Of a DNA stretch of 64,000 bases, positions 1-13,464 are shown piece after piece. Numbering within the stretch: the stretch's first letter is position 1; each line of letters begins with the position of its first letter. The stretch is taken from positions 62,001 through 126,000 of the forward strand of contig JAPTJF010000028.1 of NCBI GenBank assembly GCA_029339195.1, read 5' to 3'. The notes below the pieces were generated by a model. The model saw nothing but the letters and a program-made list of their open reading frames with translations, was not told the DNA's origin and did no database searches. A program made the position numbers and the translations under genes. This stretch comes from Micractinium sp. NFX-FRZ (lineage: Eukaryota > Chlorophyta > Trebouxiophyceae > Chlorellales > Chlorellaceae).

Positions 1-218
1 TCAGTCTTAGGCCATTGAAGCGCTCTCTGCAACACCTGAGCCGTGGGGTAGGCGGGGTACAGATGCGCAGCGGGGTTTGCGGCGTCAGCGCCGCCTGCGC
101 GGAGGCCTGCAGGTACGCGATCAGGCGGCGTGCATGCAATTGACGTGCCGCGCAGGGGTGGATCGGTGTTTCCGGCAAGGGAGCGCCGCCGCCCCTGTGC
201 GCCGCCTCAACTCTGCAT
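1..218. other. Upstream flank of the first deacetylase gene
   Basis: No gene is supported here. The stretch probably holds the promoter and 5' UTR of the gene that starts near 219, or the end of a gene lying to the left. Short open frames are present but show no recognisable protein features. Confidence 0.4.
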
Positions 219-3200
219 GTGTGCCTAGGACACGCTGTTGTCAGTGTAATTCGCTCTAGATGCTCTAACTTCTCTCATTCAATCGTCTCCTGTGCGCCGC
301 GGCGTCCCTTGAGCAGGCCGGCTGCCGCCGCCGCCGCCACCGGCACGCGGCGCTTGCCGCTTCTGGCTGTGCTGCTGCTGGCTTCGCTGGCACGATGCAC
401 AGGTGGGCGAGCCTCTAGCACTGGCAGATCGTAGTGCACCCAGGGGCGCAGCAGGTCTTGCAGCACCTCTTGCTTTGGCCATGCCAGGCGGCTGTTTCCC
501 TACCTCGTCCCGCACCAAATTGCCTCCCCTGCCGCCCCGCCTCCCCTGCCATTCACCCACCTGCAGCCGATGCCCCAGCGGACTATGCGTGCAGCTGCGA
601 GCCTGGGGTGCCCAGCTGCCTCTGCCCCTCCACCGCCGCTCCGGGAGGCCTGGACCCAAAGCGCACCCCCATGTTCATCCTCTTCACTGTGAGCCTCCTC
701 CTCTGCTGCTGCCCTCGCCATCCGCAGCCTGTGATCTACGCGTAGCCCCGGCTCCTCATCTGCCGCCATCAGCACAGCAGGGGCAGTGCCATGGCGGATG
801 GCTGCATTTGCGGGACCGTGCCGACCAATACCCACGCTGCACAGCGCTGCCGTGTGCCTCAGCCACCCTCATACGTTCCCAATCTGCAATCCCCCTGTCC
901 TCTGCCCCGCCCGTTGCCTTCTGCCGTCACTTTATCTGCACCTCTGCATCACCTCCATTCAGCATCCACACCTTACTGCGGCGCGCCCGCTCCGTTCGCG
1001 CAGCTTCACCGCAGCTTCCTTCTTGCCCGCCCCATCCCTGCCACCCCCTGCCCCTTCACTGATGCAGCATGACGACTCCATCACGCAGCTCACCCACGAT
1101 CGAATGCTGGACGTGACCCAGGGACGGCAGTCGCTCAACGGCTGCCCCGCAGTGGGCACGATGTACACCTCGCACATTGCCACGCTCACAGGTGAGTTCT
1201 TTTCATAACTCGTGTTCTGTCCGGGCACGCGCACAGCTTTGGTTGTTGTGGGGGTAGATCAGAGCAGACATCCAGTAGGCAGCTTGCGCGTGGCCTTCCT
1301 GCCTGCCGCGGAAGGAGCGCCAGCCAACCCGCGGCGGTTCCCCTGAGTCCATGCCCTGCCCAGGGCTTTGAGCCTGCCGCATTCCGCGCCTGCTGCCTGC
1401 TGCCGAACCACTGTGGTCCTGCCTGCATGGTCATGCCTGCAGACTGCGCGCTGCTGAAGGATCTCTACAGCAAGGGGTACGAGATTGGAGGTGAGGGGGC
1501 AGTGTTGATATGGCCGCGAACAGCAGGCGTGTCCGGTCATGTTTTTCTTCTCAACTTAAATGGGTAAGGTAAGGAGGGGGCTGGTTGCTGAGGTGCTCTG
1601 CCTTTGGCTACCGAAACGCCTGCTGGCCCCCATGCCTGCACGGTTCCTGCCTCTCCCGGCCCTGCCCTCAATCTTACATACGTCCACCATCTACAAACCT
1701 CTCAACGGCCCTGCCTCGCCCTGCCCGCAGAGCACACTGCCGCGCGGCAGTCTGAATCCAACACACGGACGCCACTCCTGCCCCGCCGCCCGTCTGACTT
1801 CTGACCAACACTTCACGTGCTCCTGTCCTGCTGCAGTGCACACCGCCACACACCAGTCGATTTTGAACATGACTGGGGACCAGCTGCAGAAGGAAATTGT
1901 GGACGCCCGCGACCAGATTGCCGCCTGCGGGGGAATCTCGCAGGATGAGGTGGTGGGCTTCCGGGCGCCGTTCCTGCAGATGTGGGAGGGCAACCGGGAG
2001 GTGCTGCACCAAGACGGCTTCCTGTACGACAGGTGCGGGGGGAGGGAAGGGGGCGCAGTGGTCTGCAAATTAGGAAGTAGTAAGTGCAACTGGCATTCAG
2101 CCGCCACAGCATGGGCGTCGCCCTGCCGCCCGCCTCTTTGCTGCAGCTTGTTGTCACAGATGTCTGGCACCCCTTCCTGCGCCTTCGCAACCCTCAGTGG
2201 GCTTTGCCTCCTCCCATCGCCCTCCCCTCCACCCCGCTACGCCTTCCCCATTGCCCATGCAGCTCAATTGTTGAGATGGCAGGCACTCCCGCTCATGCCT
2301 CCTCCCTCTCCAAGGGCACCGGCCAGCGCGTTTGGCCGTTCACCATGCAGGATGGCGTCCCCATCAACTGCCAGCCGTGAGTGGGCTGCGAGTCTGATGC
2401 ACTGCTGCAGCATGCGTTGCCCCGCTAGCACTCACCCACAGGGCATCGTAGCGCTCAGCAGCACGCACAGAGCAGCGCAGCACATACAGCACCCCGCCCT
2501 GTCCCTCACCAGCACTCAGCACGCTCCGCCCACGCCACGCTTGCTGTAACGTGCCCCCTCCCCTGCCCCACCCACCGTTGCTCTGTCATGCACCTGTCCT
2601 GCAGCTATGCCCCCTATGCCTATTGCTCCACCGCCGAGCGCCACCCTGGCATGTGGGAGGTGCCGGTGTGGGACCTGGCCGAGCTGGGGGTGCCCTACTC
2701 AATGGACTATGGAGCGTGCGTGACGCCTTGCGTCTTGTGTGCCTTATCATGCAGTCTGCTTGCCCTGCTTCCCCTTGGTTGCCTTTCCGGAGGCCCCTGC
2801 TTTCTGTGGACCACGGAGCGCGAGTGCTCGTATTGTTGTTGAATTGGGGGGGATGTCACTGTGTGGGCATCCTGTTCGCTGCGCACCACCTCACCGCCAC
2901 CTCACTCCCAGCCGGCACGCTGTGCGGCACCCCACTTTTTCTGCTGCAGCGACGGAGCTCACAAAGTGTTCGACATCCTCAAGGTGGGTGGCTGCCGGTA
3001 GTGAATACCATAACAACGTTTGATTCAGAAAGGAAAGCACAACACAACAGTTACTGGCTGTGGGCAGAGCTGCGGGGCCAGTGCAATCAATCAATCTGTT
3101 GCTTCAGCTGCCCACGGTAGCTGCGCAGGCTTGCTGGCTGCGGGTTGAGATACGCCCGGGCCCGGGCGCATTTGAACCCTTGCCTGCGTGCCCAACCCAC

Positions 3201-4272
3201 TGCTCACCATCCCTCCTTCCTCCTCCGTCCGCGCACGCAGGCCAATTTTGAGGCCAGCTACGAGGGCAACCGTGCCCCCTTCCCCATCTTCATACACACA
3301 CCCTGGCTGGATCAGCCAAGCCATTTGAAGGGGCTGCAAAAGTTTGCAGGTGAGCGCTCGTTGGCAGGGGCGGGGCTGGGCGGGGGCCTGCGGGGGACAG
3401 GCAAACAGGCGGGGTGGCCCGCTGAGGGTTCCAGAGAGGCTGCCAAGTAAGGACAGAACCGCCCCGCCGATCCTCTCAGCCGACACCACTGAGCAGTGCA
3501 AACACCGCTGGCAGTGCATGTACGTACATTCGCTGGGGTCTGGCAGCCAAGCACGCAACAGCAGCGCAGCGACCCCTTGAGTTTGCCCTCCCCTCATTTC
3601 CCTTCCCCACTGCCCCCTCTCCCTCCCTCACCTTCACCTGCAGACTATGCACTCTCCCTGCCCGATGTGTATTTCATCACCCCCCGCCAGCTCATAGCAT
3701 GGATGGAGAACCCCACCCCCGCCGACGACCTCACCCCGGCTGCGCTGGGCTGCGGCATGCCCGGCGGCGCGGGGCCGCAAGGCATCCAGCAGTACCGCGC
3801 TCAGAGCGAGACCGGAGGAGGAGGGCGTGCAACTGCCACCCCTGTGCCGGCACCAGCTCCCGCCCCCGCTGGTGGTATGGGTGGTTTGAACGCCCCAGAG
3901 GCAGCCCCCGGCCCTGGGATGGCACCCACCCCTGCCCCGGGTAGGTCCCAGCCAGAGCCAGAGCTGCGCTCGCTGCCTCTGGTGGACGGGGCGGCAGAGT
4001 ATCTGCTGGCCGCCGCCACCGCCATCCGGCTTCGAGCCTCAGATGCCGGCAGCGGCGGGCCGGCTGCCACAGACGGCGCAGCGAGCGGGAGCGGCAGCAG
4101 CAGCGGCGGCAGCGGGGGAGCCTTGGCGGCACCGGGGGTGATTGCGATCGCAGCCGGCGCAGCAGCGCTGGCGGCGGCGGCAGCGGGTGTGGCGTGGCGC
4201 GTGGACTTGCGTCGACGCCGGTCTGCGGGCAGCGCCGCGGGTGTCCCCATGCAGGCACTCCCAGAGCCTTGA
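219..4272 (+). CDS. Membrane-anchored polysaccharide (chitin) deacetylase-like protein 1
   Basis: Predicted to remove N-acetyl groups from chitin-type polymers at the cell surface. Ten exons: 219-402, 567-688, 1068-1191, 1443-1490, 1837-2032, 2263-2376, 2605-2715, 2950-2983, 3241-3349, 3644-4272; all phases close, giving 556 residues. A hydrophobic stretch (LLAVLLLASLA, residues about 47-57) acts as signal sequence or anchor. NodB-fold motifs are intact: HDDSI (catalytic and metal Asp), HTATH (metal His pair), GFRAPF, and the late catalytic His in FIHTPW. The end of the domain (PDVYFITPRQLIAW) matches animal and fungal chitin deacetylases. A Pro/Ala/Gly linker, one transmembrane segment near residues 512-533 and an RRRR stop-transfer follow. 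The start is uncertain: 219 is the only in-frame ATG of exon 1, which puts about 45 residues before the hydrophobic core, so an upstream exon is possible. Family is firm; substrate is inferred. Confidence 0.8.
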
Positions 4273-5145
4273 AGGTAGTAGCCGCATGCCTACCGGATAG
4301 GCCTCTAACATGCACGCCTGAGCCGAGTCCATAGCACATCGCACCTTGACCACCCACTGTAGAGGACACGCCTGAAATGAACTCACATTTGTGCACGCCA
4401 TTTGCCCTTTCTCATGACTTCTCAACTCAACACACCGCCGCGCGCCATGTGCGCTGCTGCCCTGCGCATTCCCGCAATCTCACCTCACCAAGCTTTTGCC
4501 CTGAGATATTTCTGAACTCAAGAGCGTGCTCCCGCTCCCTGCTTCCTTTCGGCTGTCCCTCCTGTCCACGCATGCACATTTAACAGCATTGACACTTGTC
4601 GCCCTCTGCAAGCACCCCTCCCTGCCCGCGATCCCTGATTCTTCTTCGTCCACCCTGCCTTTCATGCTGTTCGTCTGCCGCTCATCACATTTGTGAATAA
4701 TAACCTCGAGAATGATAACCTGGAAGCGCCAACTTTGTGGCGCATGGAACGATCCATGCAGGCCACAGGGAGCCTGCCTTCAGCAGCGGGATTTTGTCCA
4801 GGACGGTCGGTTGCGGTGCTGCGGAGGAGCAGGCGCCTGCCCAGGCCGAGCCAGTCAACGAACCAGCCCAGAGCATCGCATTTAAGTTTGTTTGAGTTCA
4901 GTGGTCCGCATTGGATGGACCCAAACCCGTGAAAGCTTCCTGGCAACATGGTCATGCCGGCGGTGGTTGGGAAGCGGCTCAGCACTCACTTCACGCGCCT
5001 TTCTGCGGTCCTGCCGTCCCTCGGCTCGTGATCGGGCGCCACCATTCCTACTACCTGTTCACGTTAAATACTTCCGCACCATACAGGGCCCGCCCCTCCG
5101 CCCGGGCGGTTGTTCCTCAGGCTTCCCGTTGCAGGGGAAGGCGCT
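4273..5145. other. Intergenic, deacetylase 1 to deacetylase 2
   Basis: Holds the 3' UTR of the first deacetylase and the promoter of the second. The stretch 4680-4730 is locally AT-rich. No convincing gene or repeat was seen. Confidence 0.5.
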
Positions 5146-8100
5146 ATGGCCCGCAAGCTGATCGCGCCTCTAGCGCTTGCGCTGCTGATTGGAGCGGCCA
5201 CAGGTGCGGGCCGCCGCACTGCCGCCGTGCCCATGTCACTAGGTCAGGCGCCGCCAGTCGGGGGCAGCTGGCGGCAGGCACCCAGTTGGTTGCCGCCCCG
5301 GTGTTTATGTCTAATAAAAAAACCGCCTCGCGCAAAACATCTCCCTTTTCTTGCGCAGCTGGGGAGCCCAGCTGGTACTCGTGCGACTGCGAGGGGCGCG
5401 AGAACTGCATGTGCCCCTCCCTCGAGCCGCCGGGCGGCATCCCGCGGGACAAGGCCCCCCAATTCATACTCTTCACGGTGGGCGCTGCGTGGGGCTGTGG
5501 GTGCGTGTTACCTTCTCTCTCCAGGGGAAGTGGGAGTTCATGTGGGCAGGCGTGAACCAAGTGGGGAACGCCTTGTCAGGCGTTGCCGGGGATCCCAGGC
5601 TGCATGACGGCTTGCAGAGCGGTGGCTCAGCCAGCAAGAGGCGGCCGGCCGGTGCGGCCTACCGCCAGCCGCACGGCTGGGTTGCTGCATCCCCCATACC
5701 TGTGCACATCGCCGCCTTTTTTCCATCACATGCTGCACCGACGCGTGTGCCCTGGGCTGCAGCACGATGACGCCATAGAGTGGGACACGGATGATTACAT
5801 GCGCCAGGTCAGCAGCCTGCTGTGCTCAGCCTGCTGCGCTACAACCTGCATGTGCTGCACACCGTTCTGCTGCTGTGTCTTCACCTTTGCTGCTCTGTTG
5901 CATGCTCTGACCGCACCCACATGCTCGGCTCCTGGCATGGTGTGACAAGCCAGCCAGCTGCTTGGGGGCAGCCTGCAGCCGAGGCAGCTTACAGCTGGAT
6001 GCAGCTTACAGCTGCAAATGGGGCTGGCAGTGGCATGCGGAGAGAGGGCCACACGCGCAGGCAGGCGGGCAGGCAGGCAGGCGCACACCTCCCATGCCTC
6101 CCTGGCTCCCTCCTGCCCTGCCCACGCACGCACTCGTCCTCACCCCCACCACCACCACCACCCAACCGCCAGGTGTGCGATGGGCACACCAACCCCAACG
6201 GCTGCCCTGTGCGGGCCACGCTATTTACTATGGTCAAGAACACGGATTGCGAGCTGGCTTATGACTTGTGGAAGGACGGGTGAGTGGGCCTGTGGGCCTG
6301 CGTGTGTGGAGGGCGGGTGACGTCACTTGGGGAGGGGGTGGTGTGCAGGGTGGTTCAGCATGCAACACGTGGAAGGACGAGTGCGCTTGAGAGTAGTGAT
6401 GGGTGTGTGAGGAACGGTGCCTTGTGCAGGCTTGTGCAAGCAGAAGCGGCTGCGTCGGCTCCACCCAGCTAAGCCCAGCGGGCGCAGCGGCGCCCTGGCC
6501 GCTGGCTGCCCACCCCTGTGCGCCAGCTGCCGTCCGCTGAACCCGCCACCCCCTGCCCTCTTTGCGCGCAGATATGAGATCGCAGGTGCGTGTGTGTGTC
6601 TTGGCGCCAGGATCTGCAGGAGCTTGCAGCCCGGGTGTTGGGTCGTGGCTTCGCTTCCCTCGTTACCAGCTGTGCTCGATAGGATGAGGGTTCTAAACGA
6701 TGCCGACATGTGCGGTTTCCTGCTGCTCGCTGGCACCATTGCCGCTGCCTCCGCCAGCCACCGCCGCCATTGCCGGGCGCGGCCGCCTGCAGCCCGGCGG
6801 ACCGTGTTTCGTCCTATTACATGCCCCCACCCCCCTCTGACCCGCAGACCTTCCTCTAACCTCCACTCCTCACTTTGCAGACCACACCATTTCTCACCCC
6901 GCCATGCCCGACGGTTACGCCAAGAAGGACGCGGAGCGGGAGATCACCGGCGTGCGCAGCTGGATGGCGGAGGAGTGCGGCATTCCCGAGGAGGAAATCA
7001 GGGGCTTCAGGAACCCGTACCTGCAGGTCAGGAGGGGATGGGTGGAGGGGTGGCAGCGGGGTGGAGGATTCCGGGTGGTGGGGCAGGGAAGTATGCAGCA
7101 AGGTGGGGTGGCGCAGGAGGAGAGGAGGGGAGTGCATGCACAGTTTGGTGGCAGCACGAATCCCGAGGAGGAGACCAGGGCAGGCAGGTCAAGGGGGCGG
7201 GCAGGGAGGGCGAAGCACAGAGGGAAGTACAGGTTTGCTGGGCAGTGCCGGTGAAGAGGGGGCAAGGTTGCGCAGGGCGGGGTGGGGCGGGGAGGTAGGA
7301 GGCAGTTTGCCCATGGGCGGGAGTGGGGCGCTCGTGGTCAAAGCCTCCTCTGAACCCCAGCTCTGCCCGCTGCCCTGCTGCAGACGAACCCGAGCGTGCG
7401 GCAAGTGCTGCACGAAAACGGCTTCCTGTACGACAGGTGAGGACAGCTGTGTGTGGGGCAAGCTGCCATGGCCGGGTTGGGCAGTCGTGCCTCAGCATGA
7501 TGTGGGTAGCGTCTAAGCCCGCCGGTTGCTTGGCCAGTCATGGGTGGGGCAGCCTGGGCGGCCCTGCACAGGCCGTGTCACGCCCCTGCTGCCATGGCCA
7601 GCACCCACCCATCCATCCGGTGTCCTGTCCTGCCCACTGCCCGCCTGCAGCACTCTGATGGAGGGCAAGAGCCAATCCATCAGCTATCCCATGGACGAGC
7701 GCGTGTGGCCCTGTGAGTTGATCGGTACCGCCGCTAAATTCGCCAAAAGTCGAGGCATGGCATGTAGAGTTCGGCTGCTTTGGAGGGCAGAGCGGCGGGA
7801 GCTGCAAGTCACAAGCTGGCCCTGAACTGTATTCCTGCAGCCGGTGAGCCGGCTCCGGGAGGAAAGCGCAGCGGTACCATCAACAAGGCAACAGCATCAA
7901 GTCGCCTTTCTTCTGTTGATCTCACTGCTTCCTGCCTGCCCTCCCCCCTCTCTGCCTGCAGACACCCTGGACTTTGGTATCGCCCAGAACTGCCAGTGGT
8001 GAGCTGCGGTGCTGACGTGGCAGACCCACCCATGCTGGCTGCTTCGGCTGCATGCCTGCATTGCCTGTTTGCTAGAATGCGTGCAGCATGGGGCACATGC

Positions 8101-11100
8101 TTGGGCTCACGCATCCCCCTGCCTTCCTTCCCCTTCCTGGTCCACTCCACCTGCGCTACACAACAACCAACAACACTGCACACAAACCGTGTGCGCAGGT
8201 ATGAGCCGTCCCAGACCTGCTCAGATGATGAGCGCTACCCCGGCCTGTGGGAGGTCCCACGTGAGCGCTGCTTGCCCGAACAATCCATGAATTGAATCAA
8301 TCAATCAGCCGCATTACAAGTCCACGTGGAGCCAGCAGCGCCCAGCAGCGTGCGCTCTCTGCCCCTGTGCTCAGGACCGGTGCTTGACAGCATCGCCCTT
8401 GGGCTCTGCCGCTGCTGCCTCTGCCGCTGCCTCTGCAAGAAGTGGTGACCACCCCAGTGCCTGCCCTGACTTCAGACATGTGTGCACTGTCCGGCATGCC
8501 TGCCTTGCAGTGTGGACGATGAGCGCTATTGGGCGGGAGTACACAATGGTGGGTGTGGGGGTGGGGTTGGTTTGGAATGGGGTGCATGGGCTGCTGTGCA
8601 CTCTGGGCACGACAGCGGCAGCTAGCTCTATGCCAAGGAGCTCTGCCCTCCCCTCCGTGTGTTACCTTACCCTTCCCTGCCCCATCATGGCACGTTGCAT
8701 GGCCGCCTCTGCTGGCGCCGTTGCATGCCTGGATCTTTCACCCGCTGTTGAATCATACTGGTACTTACTCCAAGAAAGGAGGGTTCTGCCAGCTGCACTG
8801 TCAGCACAAGTGCTGGTGGTGCTGCCACTGATGAGACATGCATGCTGCGTGTTTATTTCACCACATTGACCATACACGGCTGCAGGACTATGGAGATGAC
8901 AACCGCAACTCGCTGTGGGAGATTTTGAAGGTGCGAACTAGGGCATATATGGTTATACATAGTACCAGATTAAATATAGAACCAGGGCATCTAGTAAGAG
9001 GCAGGGCATCTAGTAAGAGGCAGGGGCACACGTGTAAGCAGCAGCAGCACATCGTCCCAGCACAGCGCAGCATGCACAGCGGGGCGCGTTAGCAGTTGCC
9101 GGGGCTCCTCACTCCGCGTGCAGTCTAGCTAGTAGTAGTTCACACCTGCAATTTGCCATCCCAGTGCCCAGCTACATTTCCGTCCCCGGGTTGTGTCTCA
9201 TTTCAGTTCCGCCGATGGCGTCCTAGTGCAAACGCAACCTCCTATTCCTTCGACCTGTGCTGCTTCGTCCCCTTGGGCTGCAGGCCAACTTTGACGCCAC
9301 CTACGAAGGCAACCGCGCCCCCCTGCCCATCTACGTGCACACACCGTGGTTCACCGACGAGCGCCTGGCGGACCTGCAGAAGTTTGTGGGTGAGTGCTTG
9401 TGGCTCCCCGTCTCTTGTCGTTTCTCCAGGGCAATGTATAACTGGGCTTGCCACGCTTAGACGGTGTGCACATCGCCCCTCCGGTGCCCCCCTTCCTGCC
9501 CCCCACCGGCAGACCCCACCCCGTAGCTGGGAGATGTGCGCGGGGTGGGCATGTTGCCTGGGCGCTAGCAAACATGCCAGCCCATCTTTGGGCGCTAGCA
9601 ACCCACACGTGCCCATCTTGTGTGACGGCTCCCTTCACCCGCAGACTACACCCTGGACCTGGGTGACGTGTACTGGGTGACCATGAGCCAGCTCATCGAT
9701 TGGATGAAGAACCCCATCCCAGCCGACAAGCTGAAGCACAATGCAGCCATGTGAGCGGGGCGCTGTGGTGGCGTCAGCGTGCGGGGAATGTGGGCGGTGA
9801 ACAGGATATGCCACAGACAGTCCCATTAGCAATGCAGGGAGCCAGTGTGTGTGGGGTGCCGTGAGGCGGGAGGCGGAGAGGCAGGCGGGAGGCGGGGAGG
9901 TGCTGCCACGCGGACCGTAATGAGCAGCTCGGGGCGCACCGCTGACCAGCGCCTGCCTGCTGCAACCTTCTGCATTCTCTGCCACAGGTGTGGCATGGCC
10001 CCTCCGCCACCGCCTCCCCCGCCGCCGCCGTCGCCCAGCCCTCCACCCAGCCCCCGGCCCCGCCCGCCGCCGCCGGCGGTCGTGCTGCCTCAAACAGGAG
10101 CCAACGTGACCCTGACAGTCGCAGGTGGGTGGGCGTGCACGGCACGCGACTGGCAGCAGTGGCATCACAACCGTTGGCGGTCAGGGCGTGCATACTTGAT
10201 GTGCCAGGTCACGGCAGCCAAAGGCTGTGTGCACGCAACCCTTCCAGACCAGCTTCGTGCCTGCCCGCTCATCCGCGCTCCCTGACGCCCTCCGGTGCCC
10301 CCTCTTCCGCTCTCTCGACAGGGGCCACCGCGGCGGTGCACCTCCAGGCGGAGCAGGCAGTGCTGGTGGCAGTTGTGAAGAGCCTGCTGGGCGGCGCTGC
10401 CAGCGACGCCTCCGTGGCAGCTGTGGTCCTAGAGGAGGTGGCCCCGCTGTCAACCACAGCAACCACAGCAGGCACAGCAGTTGTTGGCAAGTCGAGCGCG
10501 GTACCGACAGAGGCGGCGGCACCGGCGCCTGCGCCAGCACGGGGTGCCCCGGTGGCGCAGCAGGCGGCCAGGCAGCTGCTGCAAACCGGCCACATGGACA
10601 GTGGGTTTATTCACTTCGAGGCCCCCACATTTGAGGGCTTCCGCCCCAAGAGGAGGCCCGCCTCTGGCAGCGGCGGCGCCGCTAGCAGCGGCAGCGTGGG
10701 GGCACAGAGCCTGTCAACCGGGCCCACAAGCAGGCCTGCGCCTGCGCCAGCGCCCGCGCCGGCAGCGGGAGTTGCGTCGGCTTCCACTGCTGCCCCGCCC
10801 CCGCCAGCTGGCAGCCAGCTGCGTGTCACTCTTGTTGTTGGCGCAGCTGACCCATACGACCTCTATTTCAAGGCCGTCTCCAGCATCAGGTGCGAGAGCC
10901 AGCAGCCTACAGGCCTGCGGCAGAGCAGGCAGAAAGGGAAAACAAGCTGCTGACAGCATATTTTGTGGGCGTAAAGTGTCTACCGCGCATTTCGCAGCCC
11001 CCGCTGCATGCTGCTGCACTGCTGCCGAGCCCGCCGCCTGACCCCGCCACCCTGCTCGACCACGCTGCCCCCACCTGCAGTAACAGCACCCTCAACAACA

Positions 11101-11767
11101 CGCTCACATCCCTCAACCTCACGCTGGCTGCCGCCCCAACCGTTGTTCCTTTCAAGGTGGGCGGGGTCAGCCTGGCAAAAAGTGTTCTTACGTACATCTC
11201 ATTGGGAGGCAGATCAGCTGGCCTCTATGCAGCGTGCTCTACTGTGGTGCACGGACAGCTACCTATGGCGCCCGTCATTCCCCCACTGCAGAATGGCGTG
11301 GCGCTGACAGTGGTGCAGGAGCCGCCCAGCGCGCCTGCATCCGGCACAGGCAGCGCCAGCGGCGGCCCCTCTGCCAGCGGTGGCAGCGCTGGCGGCTCCA
11401 GCCTGCCTCTGTGGGCCATTGTTGTGATAACTCTGGGAAGCTCTGTGGCGCTCCTGGCAGCCGTGGCGCTGGTGGTGGTGGCGGTGAGGCGCCGGCGCCA
11501 GCGCCAGGCGGCGGCCTACGTGGCGCCTGCCACCTCAGCATCTGCTTCCGCTGCTGCTGAAGCTGACCCCAAGGTGAGGCTGTGTTCTGCAATTGAGTCA
11601 ATTGTCTTGCCAATGTGCGGGTGAATGAATGGAAGGGCGCCTGTCAACCCGCGCACCCAGGCCCCGCCTGACACGCCACCCTACCGCGTGATTTGCAGGA
11701 GGAGGAGGAGGCGTGCAAAGACGGCGTGCCGCACACCACCATCACACTTTCGGCCACCACTGACTGA
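5146..11767 (+). CDS. Membrane-anchored polysaccharide (chitin) deacetylase-like protein 2
   Basis: Paralogue of its upstream neighbour with extra introns and a longer stalk. Nineteen exons: 5146-5203, 5359-5477, 5763-5807, 6173-6279, 6572-6585, 6881-7026, 7384-7436, 7651-7712, 7962-7998, 8199-8260, 8511-8548, 8886-8930, 9284-9389, 9645-9750, 9988-10124, 10322-10889, 11081-11156, 11292-11573, 11699-11767; phases close to 709 residues. The start ATG opens a clear signal peptide (MARKLIAPLALALLIGAATG). Motifs HDDAI, HTISHP, GFRNPY and YVHTPW keep the metal and catalytic residues, so activity is likely. After the domain come a Pro10-type stalk, two beta-rich modules (ANVTLTVAG and LRVTLVVGA, each followed by a helix), a transmembrane segment near residues 632-658, RRRR, and a short acidic tail. 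Exon 5 is a 14-nt microexon. The neighbours suggest a tandem duplication; the membrane anchor implies action at the wall face. Confidence 0.85.
8935..9022. repeat. AT-rich patch and short tandem repeat in deacetylase 2 intron 12
   Basis: An AT-rich island (about 8938-8985) unlike the GC-rich surroundings is followed by two direct copies of agggcatctagtaagaggc. No coding potential. It could be a remnant of an inserted element. Confidence 0.6.
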
Positions 11768-12602
11768 GGGAGGCTGGTATGGCCAGGGGACTTGTTGGTT
11801 GACAGTTCAAGATTCAATCTCTCATTCAAGCAGATTGCTTTTTTTCCCCTCATCTACACCTACTGCGGGCAACACCCCGCTTCCCTGCCAAATGTTCCGC
11901 TCTGCCCACCCATTGTGCGGCTTCTTCAGATTGATCGCGTCGGGCGGAAGCACTGACTTACTGCACCCTACTGTCCAGTGATGGCCGGCTTTGCCTCCAC
12001 AGTGCATTACTTGCGTGCTCCCTTCTTCCCCCTCTCAAACATACCTCTTCCCCCCGCACCAGCACACCCCGTGGCATGCCTCTGCTGCACCTAACCATTG
12101 CCTACCTGCAGCTGTCAAGCTGCATCCTCATTACCATGTTCCTTCCTTGGTCCTTGTCGTGGGACTAGCCACTGACGCCGCAATGCTAGAGAATGTGACG
12201 CACCGCCAGAGCGACCAGCTGGGACCAGCCGCCGGCAGCGGCGGCCAGCTCGCGGCTGCTGGGCGCACCCCGGACCACCCACGATCGCCAACACGATTAT
12301 GGCGTCGTGCTAAACCTGAAACGTTCAGCGGAAGGCGCGGCAGTGCACACCCAACTCGGCGAGCTTGAAAACATCCTTTGCATGTCGCCCGGAAACCTCT
12401 CCGAGAGTGCTCATAAGCGAATCAGACTAAGCAGAAGTCGATGGCTGCGCATGCGCCGATTTAATCGACCAGCGCGCTGCAGCGACAAACCTTCCCCTTT
12501 CCACCCGGCCCGCCGCGGTCCAGAGGCCGTGGAAACGTGCGGACATAACGAATTGTAACCGTGACGCTCAGTCGGAGAGCGAAGGCCGCCGCAACGGCCG
12601 GC
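11768..12602. other. Intergenic, deacetylase 2 to deacetylase 3
   Basis: Carries the 3' UTR of deacetylase 2 and the promoter of deacetylase 3. A TGTAA at 12554-12558 lies only 45 bases before the next start codon, so it is unlikely to be the upstream gene's signal. No gene was recognised. Confidence 0.5.
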
Positions 12603-13429
12603 ATGCGGTGGCCAGCACCCATAGCCAGCGCCCTGCTGTTGTTGCTGGTGCTCGCTCTGGGGCAGCGGGCAGCAGGTATGATGCACGTGTCGATGCGGTT
12701 TGCACAATTCGCGCGGCACCCTGCCCTGCAGTGCTGCAGGGGGCGTTGGGGTGGCGGGTGGCCGTGCTCTCGCCCCCCGCCGCCGCCGGCAGCTGGCGCC
12801 AGCGTCACCTCCTGCCCTACACACATGCTGTCCCCTGTGCAAATACACAGGATAGGTGGTCCACCTCCTTATAATGAACTCCTGCTTGCCTGCCTGCCTG
12901 CCTGCCTGCCTGCTGCAGCGGACACACCTCCCTGGTACTCATGCTCTCGCCCCGAGGGCAAGCCCAACTGCGTGTGCCCATCCCTGGCCGCGCCGGGGGG
13001 CCTGCCACGCGAGAAGACCCCTCAGTTCATTCTCCTCACAGTGAGCCTGCCCGCCGTGCCTGCTAGCGGATGCAGTGCCGCTACCAGCAGGGCCCTCAGC
13101 CCGGTGGTACACAGCATGGGCGTCACACCGCCGCCCACCCTGCCCAGTCCTGCCGCCGTGTACCAGCACTGGGCGGGCAGTGGCCCGGGACCGGTTTGTG
13201 CCGCACCCTGTAGCTGAGAGTGCGTCAGGGGCACGCTCTACCGCACGCTCTACCGCTCAGCTGCATGCGTGCATTGCCACAGCCGCTCGCCAGCCGCGGC
13301 AAGCTTGGGTGGCATGGCCCTCTCCCTCGGGCCGGTGCCACCCAACCGTCTCCCTGGGTCGCTCTGTCGCCCGCCACCACCTCTACCAAGATCCACCTGT
13401 GCATGGAGCCCTGCACCCCCACCACCGCC

Positions 13430-13464
<35 letters not shown>

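Noticed and set aside
403..1062. Long open frame on the + strand across the first introns of deacetylase 1
   Set aside because: It overlaps real exons in another frame, has no domain, and high GC makes such frames common here.
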